A DNA stretch of 64,000 nucleotides from Megasphaera hutchinsoni (lineage in GTDB: Bacteria > Bacillota > Negativicutes > Veillonellales > Megasphaeraceae), in NCBI RefSeq assembly GCF_001553405.1, contig NZ_KQ960952.1:277965-341964 (forward strand), written 5' to 3'. The notes below the pieces were generated by a model. That model worked only from the letters and a program-made list of their open reading frames with translations. It was not told the origin of the DNA and ran no database searches. Each line of letters begins with the position of its first letter. The first letter of the stretch is position 1. Position numbers and translations under genes: made by a program. Shown here one piece after another: positions 33,267-43,700 of this stretch.

Positions 33267-33995
33267 CTAGTTTTCTGCACTTTCTTCAGCTTGTTCGCCT
33301 GCTTCAACCTGTTCCCCTTGATTACCTTCTAATACAGCATCAGCAATTTTACCAGCTAATAATTTTACTGCACGAATAGCATCATCATTTGCGGGAATTG
33401 GATAATCAATTAAATCTGGATCACAATTTGTATCTACGGTTGCAATAATAGGAATATGCAATTTACGTGCTTCCGCTACAGCAATTTCTTCTTTCTTCGG
33501 ATCGATTACAAAAAGTGCATCCGGCAACTTCTTCATTTCTTTAATACCGCCAAGATATCTATGTAATTTTTCCATTTCATGTTTTAACAAGATAACTTCT
33601 TTTTTAGGTAATACATCAAAAATACCATCAGCTTCCTGTTTTTCTAATTCTTTCAAGCGTTTCACACGTTTTTCAATCGTTTGGAAGTTAGTCAACATAC
33701 CGCCCAACCAACGTTCATTAACGAAAAATTGATTGCACCGTTCAGCTTCACTTTTAATCGAATCTTGAGCTTGCTTTTTTGTTCCTACAAAAAGCAATTT
33801 TCCGCCATTAGCTACTATGTCGCGAGCAAAATTATACGCTTCTTCCGTTTTCTTCACGGTTTTCTGCAAATCAATAATATAAATCCCATTGCGTTCTGTA
33901 AAAATAAAGCGTTTCATTTTAGGATTCCACCGACGTGTTTGATGTCCAAAATGAACACCCGCTTCTAATAATTGTTTCATTGATACTACTGCCAT
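33267..33995 (-). CDS. rpsB: 30S ribosomal protein S2
   Basis: 242 residues. Family signatures: [41 protein letters not shown] and [20 protein letters not shown]. An acidic C-terminal tail ([15 protein letters not shown]) is present. It heads the long translation/envelope series, preceded by AGGAGG and an approximately 95-nt leader from the promoter at 34098-34126. Confidence 0.98.
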   Translation of the reverse strand: MAVVSMKQLLEAGVHFGHQTRRWNPKMKRFIFTERNGIYIIDLQKTVKKTEEAYNFARDIVANGGKLLFVGTKKQAQDSIKSEAERCNQFFVNERWLGGMLTNFQTIEKRVKRLKELEKQEADGIFDVLPKKEVILLKHEMEKLHRYLGGIKEMKKLPDALFVIDPKKEEIAVAEARKLHIPIIATVDTNCDPDLIDYPIPANDDAIRAVKLLAGKIADAVLEGNQGEQVEAGEQAEESAEN

Positions 33996-34097
33996 AATTC
34001 ATTCCTCCTGTTTTTTCCGCCGTTCCTTCATCATCTGCCATCACTATTTTAAGCACAGGTACAGACTCTGTGAACGTGTGTAATATAAACCTTTGCT

Positions 34098-34126
34098 ATT
34101 ATATCACAAGAACGAGAGATAAACAA
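34098..34126 (-). promoter_or_regulatory. rpsB promoter
   Basis: Minus-strand TTGTTT, 17-nt spacer, TATAAT. The spacer lies inside the inverted repeat at 34108-34144. Confidence 0.7.
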
Positions 34127-34144
34127 GATGTATCCCTCGTTCTT
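34108..34144 (-). terminator. Hairpin after the G5/3D gene, overlapping the rpsB promoter
   Basis: Arms of 14 bp (AAGAACGAGGGATA with TATCTCTCGTTCTT, one G-T pair), 16 nt past the G5/3D gene stop. There is no T-run, so termination would be weak; it could also be a protein-binding or attenuating site for rpsB. Confidence 0.5.
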
Positions 34145-34160
34145 ATGAATCATACTACTA

Positions 34161-35138
34161 TTATTTTAAAATATATACAGAAACATTACGTCGCCCAAAA
34201 GTACGACACTCATTATACGTTTCCATACATAAATCAATGCGATTTCCTAAAATAGCACCACCCGTATCCTCTGCTACGGCAACACCATAACCAGGTACAT
34301 ATACTTTTGTACCTAGCGGAATAACACGAGGATCCACAGCTACAACCCCACGCCTCGCACGAGTTCCCATACGCGTCAGCCCCTTGCCATTACCATCAGT
34401 AGGTAGATAAGCCGTCGCCTTCATCGAAATCCGTTTCGTATATGCAGATATATTTCCTGCTCCTGTGTGAATAGCTTGTTTTGTACCAACACGACGAATT
34501 AAAGGTTTCATTTCGGTGACTACTTTTGTTTTAACCACCTCACGCGAAACTACATTTCCTTCCATCGTAATGGTTTTAATAGTTACCTTTTTAACCCCAT
34601 TTTGTCCTAATTGGATCTGCTTTTCTTGCCCTTTCAGCAGCGTTTCATCAGGAATATTTTCTATGGCAAATGGAACTATTTCGTCTTCTTGGATTTCTTT
34701 TTCACTAAACGAACCAACTGTAATCGTCATACCTTTAACAACCGCTTGTTGAGGATTGCCATATGGGCGATAATGCTTGCGACTATACCCATATTGTTCT
34801 GCTACTTCCCATACCGTTTTTTTCGCTGTCATCACCTGTTTTACTTGGTCACGACAGACTAACGTCACGGGAACAGCTCTTCTCACTGTAATCGTAGTTC
34901 CATCTTCTAAATTCGGCGTAGAAAGTTCTGCTTCATCATATGGTCCCAATAGAATATTCTGTTCTCGTAATAATGCATCTTTTTTTATTGCATACGTATA
35001 GACAATCTGTTTTGCCCCATCTAATTCGATAACAACCGTTTTGCCATTTTTCACAAAACCAGTTAGCGAAACCACTAAAATAAGAGCAACAATAGTGACA
35101 TACATACGAGTTATGGGCCCTTGATATCGTTTGGTCAT
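34161..35138 (-). CDS. G5- and 3D-domain cell-wall protein (YabE/resuscitation-factor-like)
   Basis: 325 residues. One N-terminal membrane helix or signal anchor (MYVTIVALILVVSLTGF) is followed by two DUF348 ubiquitin-like repeats (about 35-125), a G5 domain (about 145-225; IPDETLLKG, EGNVVSREVV) and a C-terminal 3D domain (about 235-325) with its Asp residues in VDPRVIPLG, EDTGG and RIDLC. Such proteins are peptidoglycan-lytic or remodelling enzymes. ATG 35138 has AGGAGG upstream; a frame start at 35171 lies inside the promoter leader. Monocistronic. Confidence 0.88.
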   Translation of the reverse strand: MTKRYQGPITRMYVTIVALILVVSLTGFVKNGKTVVIELDGAKQIVYTYAIKKDALLREQNILLGPYDEAELSTPNLEDGTTITVRRAVPVTLVCRDQVKQVMTAKKTVWEVAEQYGYSRKHYRPYGNPQQAVVKGMTITVGSFSEKEIQEDEIVPFAIENIPDETLLKGQEKQIQLGQNGVKKVTIKTITMEGNVVSREVVKTKVVTEMKPLIRRVGTKQAIHTGAGNISAYTKRISMKATAYLPTDGNGKGLTRMGTRARRGVVAVDPRVIPLGTKVYVPGYGVAVAEDTGGAILGNRIDLCMETYNECRTFGRRNVSVYILK

Positions 35139-35161
35139 CAAATCCCTCCTAACTGAGCCAC

Positions 35162-35190
35162 ATTCTACCAAAGACGGACACGACTGTCAA
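35162..35190 (-). promoter_or_regulatory. Promoter of the G5/3D gene
   Basis: Minus-strand TTGACA, 17-nt spacer, TAGAAT, 24 nt before the ATG; the best promoter in the gap to ppk. Confidence 0.8.
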
Positions 35191-35584
35191 TTTTACGTGG
35201 TTTACAATAAAGGGGTTAATTGGCTTTTTCATTCATTTTTCGTCTAATTGTCAACTTTATAGTACGGTTGTTTTAGCTTGTAATACTGCGTATTGAGGGA
35301 ATTTGATAAAGGTTAACGTTAATCACCACTTTCATTTTAAAATTCATTTAAAAACTTCTATTTAGAATCCCTTAATTTTTATTTTTTTGATGATTTTAAC
35401 TAATTTCACCCACTTTAAAATTGACGCTCTTCATATTTTTTCTTTTTCCCATTTTTATGCCCCTTTTCTCTGTCCCTCAGTAATGGACATTGCGTTTTTT
35501 TTCTTTTGACCAAGCCATTATAAGAACTTCCATTCTGCCCAAAAACTACTTATATGACCGATCATTTTTCATAAAAATAATCCA
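35191..35584. other. AT-rich intergenic region without a recognisable gene
   Basis: Almost 400 nt with long T-tracts on the plus strand. A TTGACA at about 35257-35262 (minus strand) lacks a good -10. A short plus-strand GTCC/GGAC stem-loop near 35484-35501 is followed shortly by eight T and could end a small RNA, but I see no matching promoter and make no RNA call. Confidence 0.4.
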
Positions 35585-35627
35585 TATAAAAATATCCTCT
35601 TTACCAATTTCAGTAAAAAGGATATTT
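35585..35627 (-). terminator. Terminator after ppk
   Basis: Minus-strand 15-bp stem AAATATCCTTTTTAC paired with GTAAAGAGGATATTT (one mismatch) running into TTTTTAT, directly after the ppk stop. Confidence 0.85.
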
Positions 35628-35630
35628 CAT

Positions 35631-37712
35631 TTAATGCTCCCTTATCGTATGTAAATGTTTGATCCGCTGTTCTGCTTCACGTTGCAGCTGTTCCTGTGCT
35701 TGTATAGGTGCTTCTCCTTTTATCCCTACATAATGATACACGCCATCAGAATCCATAATATATGACTTCGTATTATCCTGTAAATAAAGTGACAAAATTT
35801 CTTTCACCCGTTGTTTATGTGGCTCGTACTCGATAGGAACCATTAATTCAACCCGTTCATTCAAATTACGGGGCATCCAATCAGCAGAAGATAAAAATAC
35901 ATCCTCCTTGCCATCATTATAAAAATAAAACAACCGGCTATGCTCTAAAAATCTTCCAATAATACTACGAACCTCTATATTCTCACTAACCCCTGGTACA
36001 CCGGGCCGTAACACACAAATACCACGTACAATTAATTGAATTTTAACCCCCGCTGCAGACGCTTCATACAACTTAGCAATAACCGCTTTATCTAACAATG
36101 AATTCATTTTCGCTTGAATTAATGCTTTTTTACCCGCCTTCGCATGGGCTATTTCCTGCTCGATTTCTCTATAAATATCTTCTCGCAAATGAATCGGAGC
36201 AACCGATAATTTATGCCATTTAGGTGGATCAGAATATCCCGAAAGAAAATTAAAAAAAGCGGAAGCATCCTCGCCTATTAACGAATTGGCTGTCAAAATA
36301 CCTACGTCCGTATAAATACGTGCCGTTTTCCCATTATAATTTCCCGTAGCCAAATGAACATATCGCTTTATCCCATCCTCTTCACGCCGCACCACTAACG
36401 TAATTTTAGAATGGGTCTTTAAACCCACTAAACCATAAATAACATGACAACCAGCTTTTTCTAATTTCCGTGCCATATAAATATTATTTTCTTCATCAAA
36501 CCGTGCTTTTACTTCCATTAGCACCGTAACTTGCTTGCCATTTTCCGCTGCCGCGGCTAAAGCTGAAATAATGGGCGACTTACTACTCACACGATATAAG
36601 GTTTGCTTAATAGCTAAAACTTTTGGATCTTCTGAAGCCAGACGAATAAATTCTTCGATTATTTCAAACTGTTCATACGGATGATGTACCATAATATCTC
36701 TTGCCAAAATTGCTTTCCATAAATCCTTTTCACCTACTTCAGCCAATTCAAAAGAAGGTTGTGGTTTATATGGAATATAATGCATTCCTTCTTCTCCCAT
36801 CGTATTCGCAACAGAGAAAAATACTGTATGATCTAGCGGACCCGCAACAGTATAAATATCACGTTCTTCAAGTTGTAATTCTTTCCGCAAAAATTCTTTT
36901 ACTAACCTACTAGACGTATTCGCAATTTCTAAACGTACTGCCGCCCCTTTTTTTCGTTTTTTCAAAGATTTTTCAACTTCCACTAGCACATCTTCTACAT
37001 CTTCATTAATATCAAAATCGGCATCCCTAGTAACCCGAAAAGGAACTGTTTCTAAAATTTCATAACCCAAAAAAAATCGCTCTGCAAAAGCCGCCAAAAT
37101 ATCTTCTAAGAACAAAAATTCTCTTATTTCCGTAGATGATGGCACCTTGACAATTCGCTTAATAATTGGCGATGGCACTGGTAAAATAGCGGTTTTCACA
37201 GTGCCATCTCGTTTTTTCAATAACACCGCTAAATTTAAATTCAAACTAGCCAAAAACGGAAAAGGATGACTAGAATCCACGGCCATCGGCGTAACAACCG
37301 GATATATTTCACGTTCAAAAAAGGATTCTAACCATTTTTGTTGTTCCTCCGTCAGTGCGGATACAGGTATAAATGCGATCCCTTTATCCCGTAAACGAGC
37401 AAGAATACTACGACTATATCGATATTGAGTTTGTACCAATTCATGTGCCATCCCCTGAATTGCGGCAAATTGTTGACGTGGGGTTAATCCAGAAATATCA
37501 ATATGCTTTACACCACTTTCAATTAAATGCTTTACACCAGCAACACGAATCATAAAAAACTCATCCAAATTTGATGCCGAAATAGCAATGAACTTTAATT
37601 GTTCCATAATTGGATTTGACGGAACAACCGCTTCACGTAACACCCTTTCATTAAAGGTAATCCAAGTACATTCTCGATTTAAAAAATACTCATGCGATTC
37701 ATATGTAGACAT
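35631..37712 (-). CDS. ppk1: Polyphosphate kinase 1
   Basis: 693-residue enzyme polymerising ATP gamma-phosphate into polyphosphate. N-terminal EYFLNRECTWITFNERVLREA, phospholipase D-like catalytic halves with LVGLKTHSKITLV (phospho-His) and LEHSRLFYFYNDG plus SSADWMPRNLNERVEL. Normal length. It is divergent from the ppx-like gene, making a synthesis/breakdown pair. An extended -10 (TGGTATAAT) lies about 65 nt upstream. Confidence 0.97.
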   Translation of the reverse strand: MSTYESHEYFLNRECTWITFNERVLREAVVPSNPIMEQLKFIAISASNLDEFFMIRVAGVKHLIESGVKHIDISGLTPRQQFAAIQGMAHELVQTQYRYSRSILARLRDKGIAFIPVSALTEEQQKWLESFFEREIYPVVTPMAVDSSHPFPFLASLNLNLAVLLKKRDGTVKTAILPVPSPIIKRIVKVPSSTEIREFLFLEDILAAFAERFFLGYEILETVPFRVTRDADFDINEDVEDVLVEVEKSLKKRKKGAAVRLEIANTSSRLVKEFLRKELQLEERDIYTVAGPLDHTVFFSVANTMGEEGMHYIPYKPQPSFELAEVGEKDLWKAILARDIMVHHPYEQFEIIEEFIRLASEDPKVLAIKQTLYRVSSKSPIISALAAAAENGKQVTVLMEVKARFDEENNIYMARKLEKAGCHVIYGLVGLKTHSKITLVVRREEDGIKRYVHLATGNYNGKTARIYTDVGILTANSLIGEDASAFFNFLSGYSDPPKWHKLSVAPIHLREDIYREIEQEIAHAKAGKKALIQAKMNSLLDKAVIAKLYEASAAGVKIQLIVRGICVLRPGVPGVSENIEVRSIIGRFLEHSRLFYFYNDGKEDVFLSSADWMPRNLNERVELMVPIEYEPHKQRVKEILSLYLQDNTKSYIMDSDGVYHYVGIKGEAPIQAQEQLQREAEQRIKHLHTIREH

Positions 37713-38085
37713 GCCTATCTTCTCCCCATAGAAACGTAACGCCTATACTTCCCAAACTACTGTTAATTAATGTTATTATACCATATATATGTAATGTATT
37801 CTATTATATACACCATACAAAAAACATGTATATTATCTTTCCTGCAATAAAAAATATACTTATTATTCTTATATTATATACGTTATTGCTACATCCTCCA
37901 CAAATAATCTCCTAAAAACTAAATAGAAACCAATCTCTAAATATTCCTATAAAATAGAGTTTCATAATCAAAAGTAAAATCCCCCTTATTTTCTTTCATA
38001 AAAAATAGAAAATCATCATAATACTGTGTATAATAGATACATATTAACCTATGTACATCAAAAAATAAGTCAAACGAGGTATTTC
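37713..38085. other. Divergent ppk/ppx intergenic region
   Basis: About 370 nt, very AT-rich, no gene. It contains an extended -10 for ppk on the minus strand (37775-37783, TGGTATAAT) and a TATAAT at 38030-38035 for ppx on the plus strand, each with a poor -35. I see no clear Pho-box or palindromic operator. Confidence 0.5.
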
Positions 38086-39618
38086 ATGGAAAAACTGGCC
38101 ATCATCGATATGGGTTCTAATTCTATTCGTTTTTTAGTATTGGAAATAGCTGATAATAACTCTTTTTCCTTTGTCTATCAAGAGAAAGAAACCATCCGGT
38201 TGGGATTAGGACTTGCCAAAACAGGAAAATTACGTGACGAAGGAATGCAAAAAGCCTTACAGTGTTTAACCATGTACAAACATTTAATGTCTGTCATGAA
38301 TATTACGACTTGTTTAGCGGTCGCTACGGCTGCCGTGCGAAACGCTACAAACGGACAGGCTTTTTTAGAACAAATTTACACAGAAACACAAATTAAGTTA
38401 GACGTCATTTCTGGCGAAAGAGAAGCCTATTTAGGTTATTTAGGAGTTATCAATACGATAAAAGAACGAAATTTTCTTCTTTTTGATTTGGGCGGTGCAA
38501 GTATCGAGTTAACCTTAGTTCGCGATGGTTCTCCTCGTCAATCCGTTTCACTACCTATTGGTGCCGTTACCTTGATGGAGCGCTTTCAACTCCAAGACAA
38601 TATCACCGAAAAGGCCTTACAAAATTGTGAAAAATACATTCGCAAAACCTTGTCCTCTATCTCTTGGTTACATAAAACTAAACTACCACTCATTGGAATT
38701 GGTGGCACTGCACGAACCTTTGCTAAAATGAACCAAAAGGCAACAAATTACGATTTTTCTAAAATTCATAATTATCATCTTTCCCTCGACCGCTTCCTTG
38801 CCCTATATACGCAAGTTGTTTCCAAACCGCATAGTCGGCGGAAAAAAATACCTGGTCTTTCAAATGATCGAGTCGATGTCATCGTTTCTGGAGCCGCTGT
38901 ACTCAAAGAAGTTTTTGCTCTTGCCGAAAGCGAAGAAATGATTATCAGCGGTTGTGGCTTACGCGAAGGCATTTTTTACGAATACTACACCAAACGTTGC
39001 CATTTTCCGTCACCCCAAATTCCCAATATACTTGATTTCAGCATTACCAATTTTATTGGCACACTTGGCTCTGTTATTAATCAAGTTCACAATCAACATG
39101 TAACTGCCTTGTCCCTGCAACTCTTTGATCAATTACAATCGTTACATCACTATGGCCCAACGGAGAGACAATTACTCATGACAGCAGCACGCTTACATGA
39201 TATCGGCAAAGTGATTAATTTTTATAATCACGCTAGGCATTCTGCTTTTATGATCGGCCATGCCCCATTATATGGACTTACCCATCGCGAACAACTGATC
39301 GCTGCATTTATCGCTGGTTTCCATCATGGTATTAGTCGCAAGACTTGGATTGCTTATCGGTATGCCAATATGGCTTCGCCCGAAGATTGGGTTATGATTC
39401 GTAAGCTTTCTACCCTTTTAGCTATTGCCGATGCAGCTGATATTACGTATGAACAAGTAATAACAGAATGTCATGTCACATTACAAGATAATATCGTTGT
39501 GTTAATATTAACGTCTGTTCCAGGTATTAATCACGACGCTTCTGATTCAGCCATTCATCAATATATCAAGCAATTTAAAAAAGAATTTAATACTTCTCTA
39601 GTTATTGTTTGGAAATAA
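38086..39618 (+). CDS. ppx: Ppx/GppA-family exopolyphosphatase with HD domain
   Basis: 510 residues. The N-terminal ASKHA domain (IDMGSNSIRFLVLEI, LFDLGGASIELT, GIGGTARTFAKM) hydrolyses polyphosphate or pppGpp; the C-terminal HD-type domain shows ARLHDIGKV and HRE. Either substrate is possible from the fold. ATG 38086 follows GAGG; the frame extends to 38026 without a ribosome site. It faces ppk across 373 nt. Confidence 0.92.
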   Translation: MEKLAIIDMGSNSIRFLVLEIADNNSFSFVYQEKETIRLGLGLAKTGKLRDEGMQKALQCLTMYKHLMSVMNITTCLAVATAAVRNATNGQAFLEQIYTETQIKLDVISGEREAYLGYLGVINTIKERNFLLFDLGGASIELTLVRDGSPRQSVSLPIGAVTLMERFQLQDNITEKALQNCEKYIRKTLSSISWLHKTKLPLIGIGGTARTFAKMNQKATNYDFSKIHNYHLSLDRFLALYTQVVSKPHSRRKKIPGLSNDRVDVIVSGAAVLKEVFALAESEEMIISGCGLREGIFYEYYTKRCHFPSPQIPNILDFSITNFIGTLGSVINQVHNQHVTALSLQLFDQLQSLHHYGPTERQLLMTAARLHDIGKVINFYNHARHSAFMIGHAPLYGLTHREQLIAAFIAGFHHGISRKTWIAYRYANMASPEDWVMIRKLSTLLAIADAADITYEQVITECHVTLQDNIVVLILTSVPGINHDASDSAIHQYIKQFKKEFNTSLVIVWK

Positions 39619-39627
39619 GCAACATAT

Positions 39628-39674
39628 AAAAAAGCTATACGTATACAATTATACTGCATACGTATAGCTTTTTT
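39628..39674. terminator. Bidirectional terminator between ppx and the orphan gene
   Basis: Near-perfect 16-bp arms AAAAAAGCTATACGTA / TACGTATAGCTTTTTT; the last codon of the minus-strand neighbour lies within the outer T-run. Confidence 0.9.
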
Positions 39675-40227
39675 ATATATGATCACGGCGATGAAATAAA
39701 GAACTGATTTTTTCTACAACCGATTTTGTTTCCTTCGTTTCTATGGGAAAACGATATAACGTACCTTGTTGTTCAATGAAAGAAAAAAACGAATCAATCA
39801 CCTCTTCCATTTCTTCTAACGTTTCCCACGACACCTGTTCTAATAACATAATTTTTTGTTTTTCCCAATGCATTACCTGCTGTTGCAAACGAGAAAAATC
39901 ATATTGGTTAATATCTTCTTGTGTATACTGAGACTGCAATATAAATAAACACTTCTGCCACCGTGATGCCGACAGAATTGGCTCTTCTGCCATCAACGTT
40001 AACAACCATTGCTCTATAATACTATCAAAAAAATAAACTAACGTAACCCACGCCGCTCGTTCATACCGACTAGCCAAAAAATCATCATGCTTATTTCCCT
40101 TCCGCCAAGCATGATTAGCACAATCACGATAAAAAACATAATCTTCCCATAAGATATTATACATTGATCCTTTACATATATTTATATCCCCATTTTTAAA
40201 AATAGTAATATCCAAGCTTGAACGCAT
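39673..40227 (-). CDS. Unrecognised 184-residue protein
   Basis: I do not recognise a family. It is rich in aromatic and acidic residues, with several Trp (LWEDYVFY, AAWVTLVYF, QWLLTLM, HWEKQK, SWETLEEMEE), and looks largely helical. It has no signal peptide or clear membrane span, though WVTLVYFFDSII is hydrophobic. The C-terminus is basic (HRRDH). ATG 40227 follows AAAGGAG by eight bases; the open frame continues through the 40255-40295 hairpin to 40278, which is less likely coding. It has no promoter of its own that I can see and may depend on read-through from the yerC-like gene. Confidence 0.75.
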   Translation of the reverse strand: MRSSLDITIFKNGDINICKGSMYNILWEDYVFYRDCANHAWRKGNKHDDFLASRYERAAWVTLVYFFDSIIEQWLLTLMAEEPILSASRWQKCLFILQSQYTQEDINQYDFSRLQQQVMHWEKQKIMLLEQVSWETLEEMEEVIDSFFSFIEQQGTLYRFPIETKETKSVVEKISSLFHRRDHI

Positions 40228-40254
40228 CCTATACACTCCTTTAGATATATTCCG

Positions 40255-40295
40255 CATAAAGAAAAGACTCCTCATCAAGGAGTCTTTTCTTTATG
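40255..40295 (-). terminator. Perfect 18-bp hairpin between yerC-like gene and orphan gene
   Basis: Arms CATAAAGAAAAGACTCCT and its exact complement with a 5-nt loop. On the minus strand the T-rich tail (TTTTCTTT) is part of the stem. It may end the yerC-like transcript or attenuate entry into the orphan gene, whose ribosome site starts only about 15 nt later. Confidence 0.75.
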
Positions 40296-40370
40296 CACTG
40301 GTACTATCATACTATCACTTGATTCACTCCAAAACGAAGTAACTCTATTTATTCTATCAACAAACTGCAT

Positions 40371-40679
40371 TTATTTCTTCTTATGAGAAGGGTATAATCG
40401 TTCTAAAATTTTATCATAACCACCCGTCCCGTATACTAAACACCGTTTAATACGGCTAATTGTAGCCGTACTAGCCCCTGTTTGTTTTACAATATCTTCA
40501 TAAATTTCGCCCTGCTTGAGCATACGTGCTACTTCTAACCTAGCAGCTATTGCCTTAATTTCTGCAATTGTACAAATATCTTCAAAAAATTCATAGCACT
40601 CTTCCATCGTTTTAAGCTTTAAAATAGCTGCAAATAGCTGATCATTAAGAGGACCTTGTAATTTTTTATTAGTGCTCAT
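40371..40679 (-). CDS. YerC/YecD (TrpR-superfamily) DNA-binding protein
   Basis: 102 residues. All-helical TrpR-like protein with ECYEFFEDICTIAEI and a helix-turn-helix (EDIVKQTGASTATISRIKRCL) followed by GTGGYDKIL, the family hallmark. It is not expected to bind tryptophan; the regulon in Firmicutes is unclear. It has its own promoter and lies 75 nt beyond the polC stop. Confidence 0.92.
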   Translation of the reverse strand: MSTNKKLQGPLNDQLFAAILKLKTMEECYEFFEDICTIAEIKAIAARLEVARMLKQGEIYEDIVKQTGASTATISRIKRCLVYGTGGYDKILERLYPSHKKK

Positions 40680-40720
40680 TTATCACACCTCAAGCTTTCC
40701 TATCAATTAAATTCATGCTT

Positions 40721-40749
40721 ATTATAATGCACACCAGCATACATGTCGA
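40721..40749 (-). promoter_or_regulatory. Promoter of the yerC-like gene
   Basis: Minus-strand TCGACA, 17-nt spacer, TATAAT, 42 nt before the ATG, in the gap after polC. Confidence 0.75.
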
Positions 40750-40754
40750 TATCT

Positions 40755-43700
40755 TTACATTGCAAATAAATCCATTTGTTCATCATCGGGAAGCCCCCCT
40801 AAACAACCCTCTTCTGCCATTAATTCGATTAACGTCGGCCCTACTTTACCCCGAACCCGCAAATCGGCTTTAGATGTAAATAAACCGTGATTACGTGCTT
40901 CCACGATTTGTTCCGCCACATTTTCACCTAATCCCTCAACAGCAGTCAAAGGAGGTAAAATTTTCCCTTCACAGATGATAAAATGTTTCGCATGCGAACG
41001 CTGAATATCTACATTCAAAAAAGAGAACCCACGCAAGCTCATTTCCACGGCTAGCTCTAAGGCCGAGTACAAGTCTTGCTCTATTTTCGATGCGGCATTT
41101 CCTTTGGCGGCAATCGTTTTCATCACATGTTTTTGTGTTTCCAATCCGTGAATCATCGCCGACAACTTAAAGGCCTTTGCACGAATGGAAAAATACGCAG
41201 CATAATAAGCTAAAGGATAGTTAATCTTAAACCAGGCGATGCGGAATGCCATCATAACATACGCTACCGCATGAGCACGTGGAAAGAGATAGCCAATTTT
41301 CTTGCAGGAATCAATAAACCATGCCGGGATATTTCCCTCTTTTAATTCATTTTCATAATTCGTTGTCTTTTCTCCTACTTTATTAACTTTATCAATGCCT
41401 TTTCCCTTGCGCACATTTTCCATAACTTTAAAACTCGTCTTAGGTGCAATGCCATGCTGAATGAGATAGTTCATAATATCATCACGTGTAGAAACGGCTT
41501 CTTTTAAAGGTACCGTTCCAGACGTAATCAAATCTTGAGCATTATTTAACCATACATCTGTTCCATGTGAAAAACCAGAAATGCGCACTAATTCAGAAAA
41601 TGTTTTAGGACGTGTATCAACAAGCATCTTACGTACAAAAGATGTACCAAACTCAGGAATACCTAAACTTCCCACAGGTGAACCTAATTCTTCCGCCGTT
41701 AAGCCTAAAGCATCAGTACTAGAAAATAAACTCATCGTTTGGGGATCATCAAAAGGAATATCACGTGCATTGACTCCCGTCCAATCTTCTAACAACCGAA
41801 TAACTGTTGGATCATCATGTCCTAATATATCAAGCTTTACCAATCGACCTTCAATAGAATGATAATCGAAATGAGTAGTAATAATGCCACAATCTTTTTT
41901 ATTAGCTGGATATTGCACGGGCGTAAAATGATGCACATCCATATCCCGAGGAATGACCATAACGCCGCCTGGATGTTGCCCCGTCGTATTTTTAACACCT
42001 GTACACCCACTTACCAAACTATTAATGTAAGCCTCATTAACAGTAATATTTTTCGCTTCTGCCCATTTCATCACATATCCATATGCCGTTTTATCCTTAA
42101 CAGCACCAATCGTGCCTGCCCTAAATACATTATCCTTACCAAAAAGTTCTTCCGTATATTTATGAGCCTTCGGATGATATTCACCAGAAAAATTAAGATC
42201 TATATCAGGTACCTTATCTCCATCAAACCCAAGGAAAATAGCAAACGGAATATTATGCCCATCCTTATGTAAAACCGTACCACAATGTGGGCAAACCTTA
42301 TCAGGTAAATCAAAACCACCTCCCACTTCGCCATGCGTAAAGAATTCACTATATTGACAATAAGGGCAAACATAATGCGGTGGCAATGGATTTACTTCCG
42401 TAATATCCGCCATCGTCGCTACAAAAGACGAACCTACGGATCCACGCGAACCAACCAAATAACCATCATCATGCGAGTGCTTAACTAACTTATGCGCAAT
42501 ATAATATAACACACCAAACCCATTTCCTAAAATAGACGTAAATTCTTCTTCCAAGCGAGCTGTAACAATCTCGGGCAAAGGATTTCCATAAACTTGATGA
42601 GCCTTTGTATAACACATATTTTTTAATGCATCCGATGAACCAGGAATTTTTGGAAAATACAATGTTTCCTTTGGTATCGGCCGTACAGCTTCAATCATAT
42701 CGTTAATTTTGTTCGTATTAGTGATAACCACTTCTTTAGCTCGATCTTCACCTAAATACGCAAATTCTTCTAACATTTCATCGGTAGTCCGGAAATACAA
42801 ATCAGGTTGATACTGTGCATCTTTAAATCCTTTTCCAGTCATTAAGATTTCTCTATAAATTTTGTCTTCAGGATTTAAAAAATGTGCATCACCAGTGGCT
42901 ACGGTCAATTTTCCTAAGTCATCCCCTAAGCGTAAAATCGTGCGATTAATCTGACGAAGTGCTTCCTCATCTTTCACATATCCCTCACGTAATAAAAATT
43001 CATTATTAGAAATAGGTTGAATTTCTAAATAATCATACCACGAAGCAATCTTCTTTAATTCCGCATATGGCAATTTTTTCTGCACCATGGACCGAATCAA
43101 TTCCCCTGCTTCACAGGCTGTTCCCAAAATTAACCCTTCACGATACTCATTTAGCACTTTTCGTGGAATACGCGGACGTCCGCGATAAATATATTTAAGA
43201 TGAGAAATACTAACTATTTTATATAAATTACGGATACCAATCTGATTTTTAGCTAAAATAATGATGTGATACGATTGATCGATATGCTCATCAAATAAAT
43301 ATCCTTCCATACCATAAATAACTTTTACCTGATTAGATTTATCCTGCGATATTTCTTGTAATAGTGGAAAAGACTGCACAACTCCATGATCCGTCACGGC
43401 AACAGCAGGATGACGCCATTTTTTTACCGTTTTAATCAAATCTTTAACCGTAATAAGGGCATCCATATCACTCATCACTGTATGTAAATGTAATTCAACA
43501 CGCGGTGTTGGATGCTTATCTTCTCGTTCTACTGCATCATCTTCAACCAGCATAATATCTTCTACATTCAAGAGATAATCCTTTTCATACTCATCATATT
43601 GCATACTTCCACTTACCAAGACATGTGCTCCCACCACAAATTGTGCCTTAAGACTATCATACATACCTTGCGTAAGCGAATTACGGCGTTTAAACTTTCC

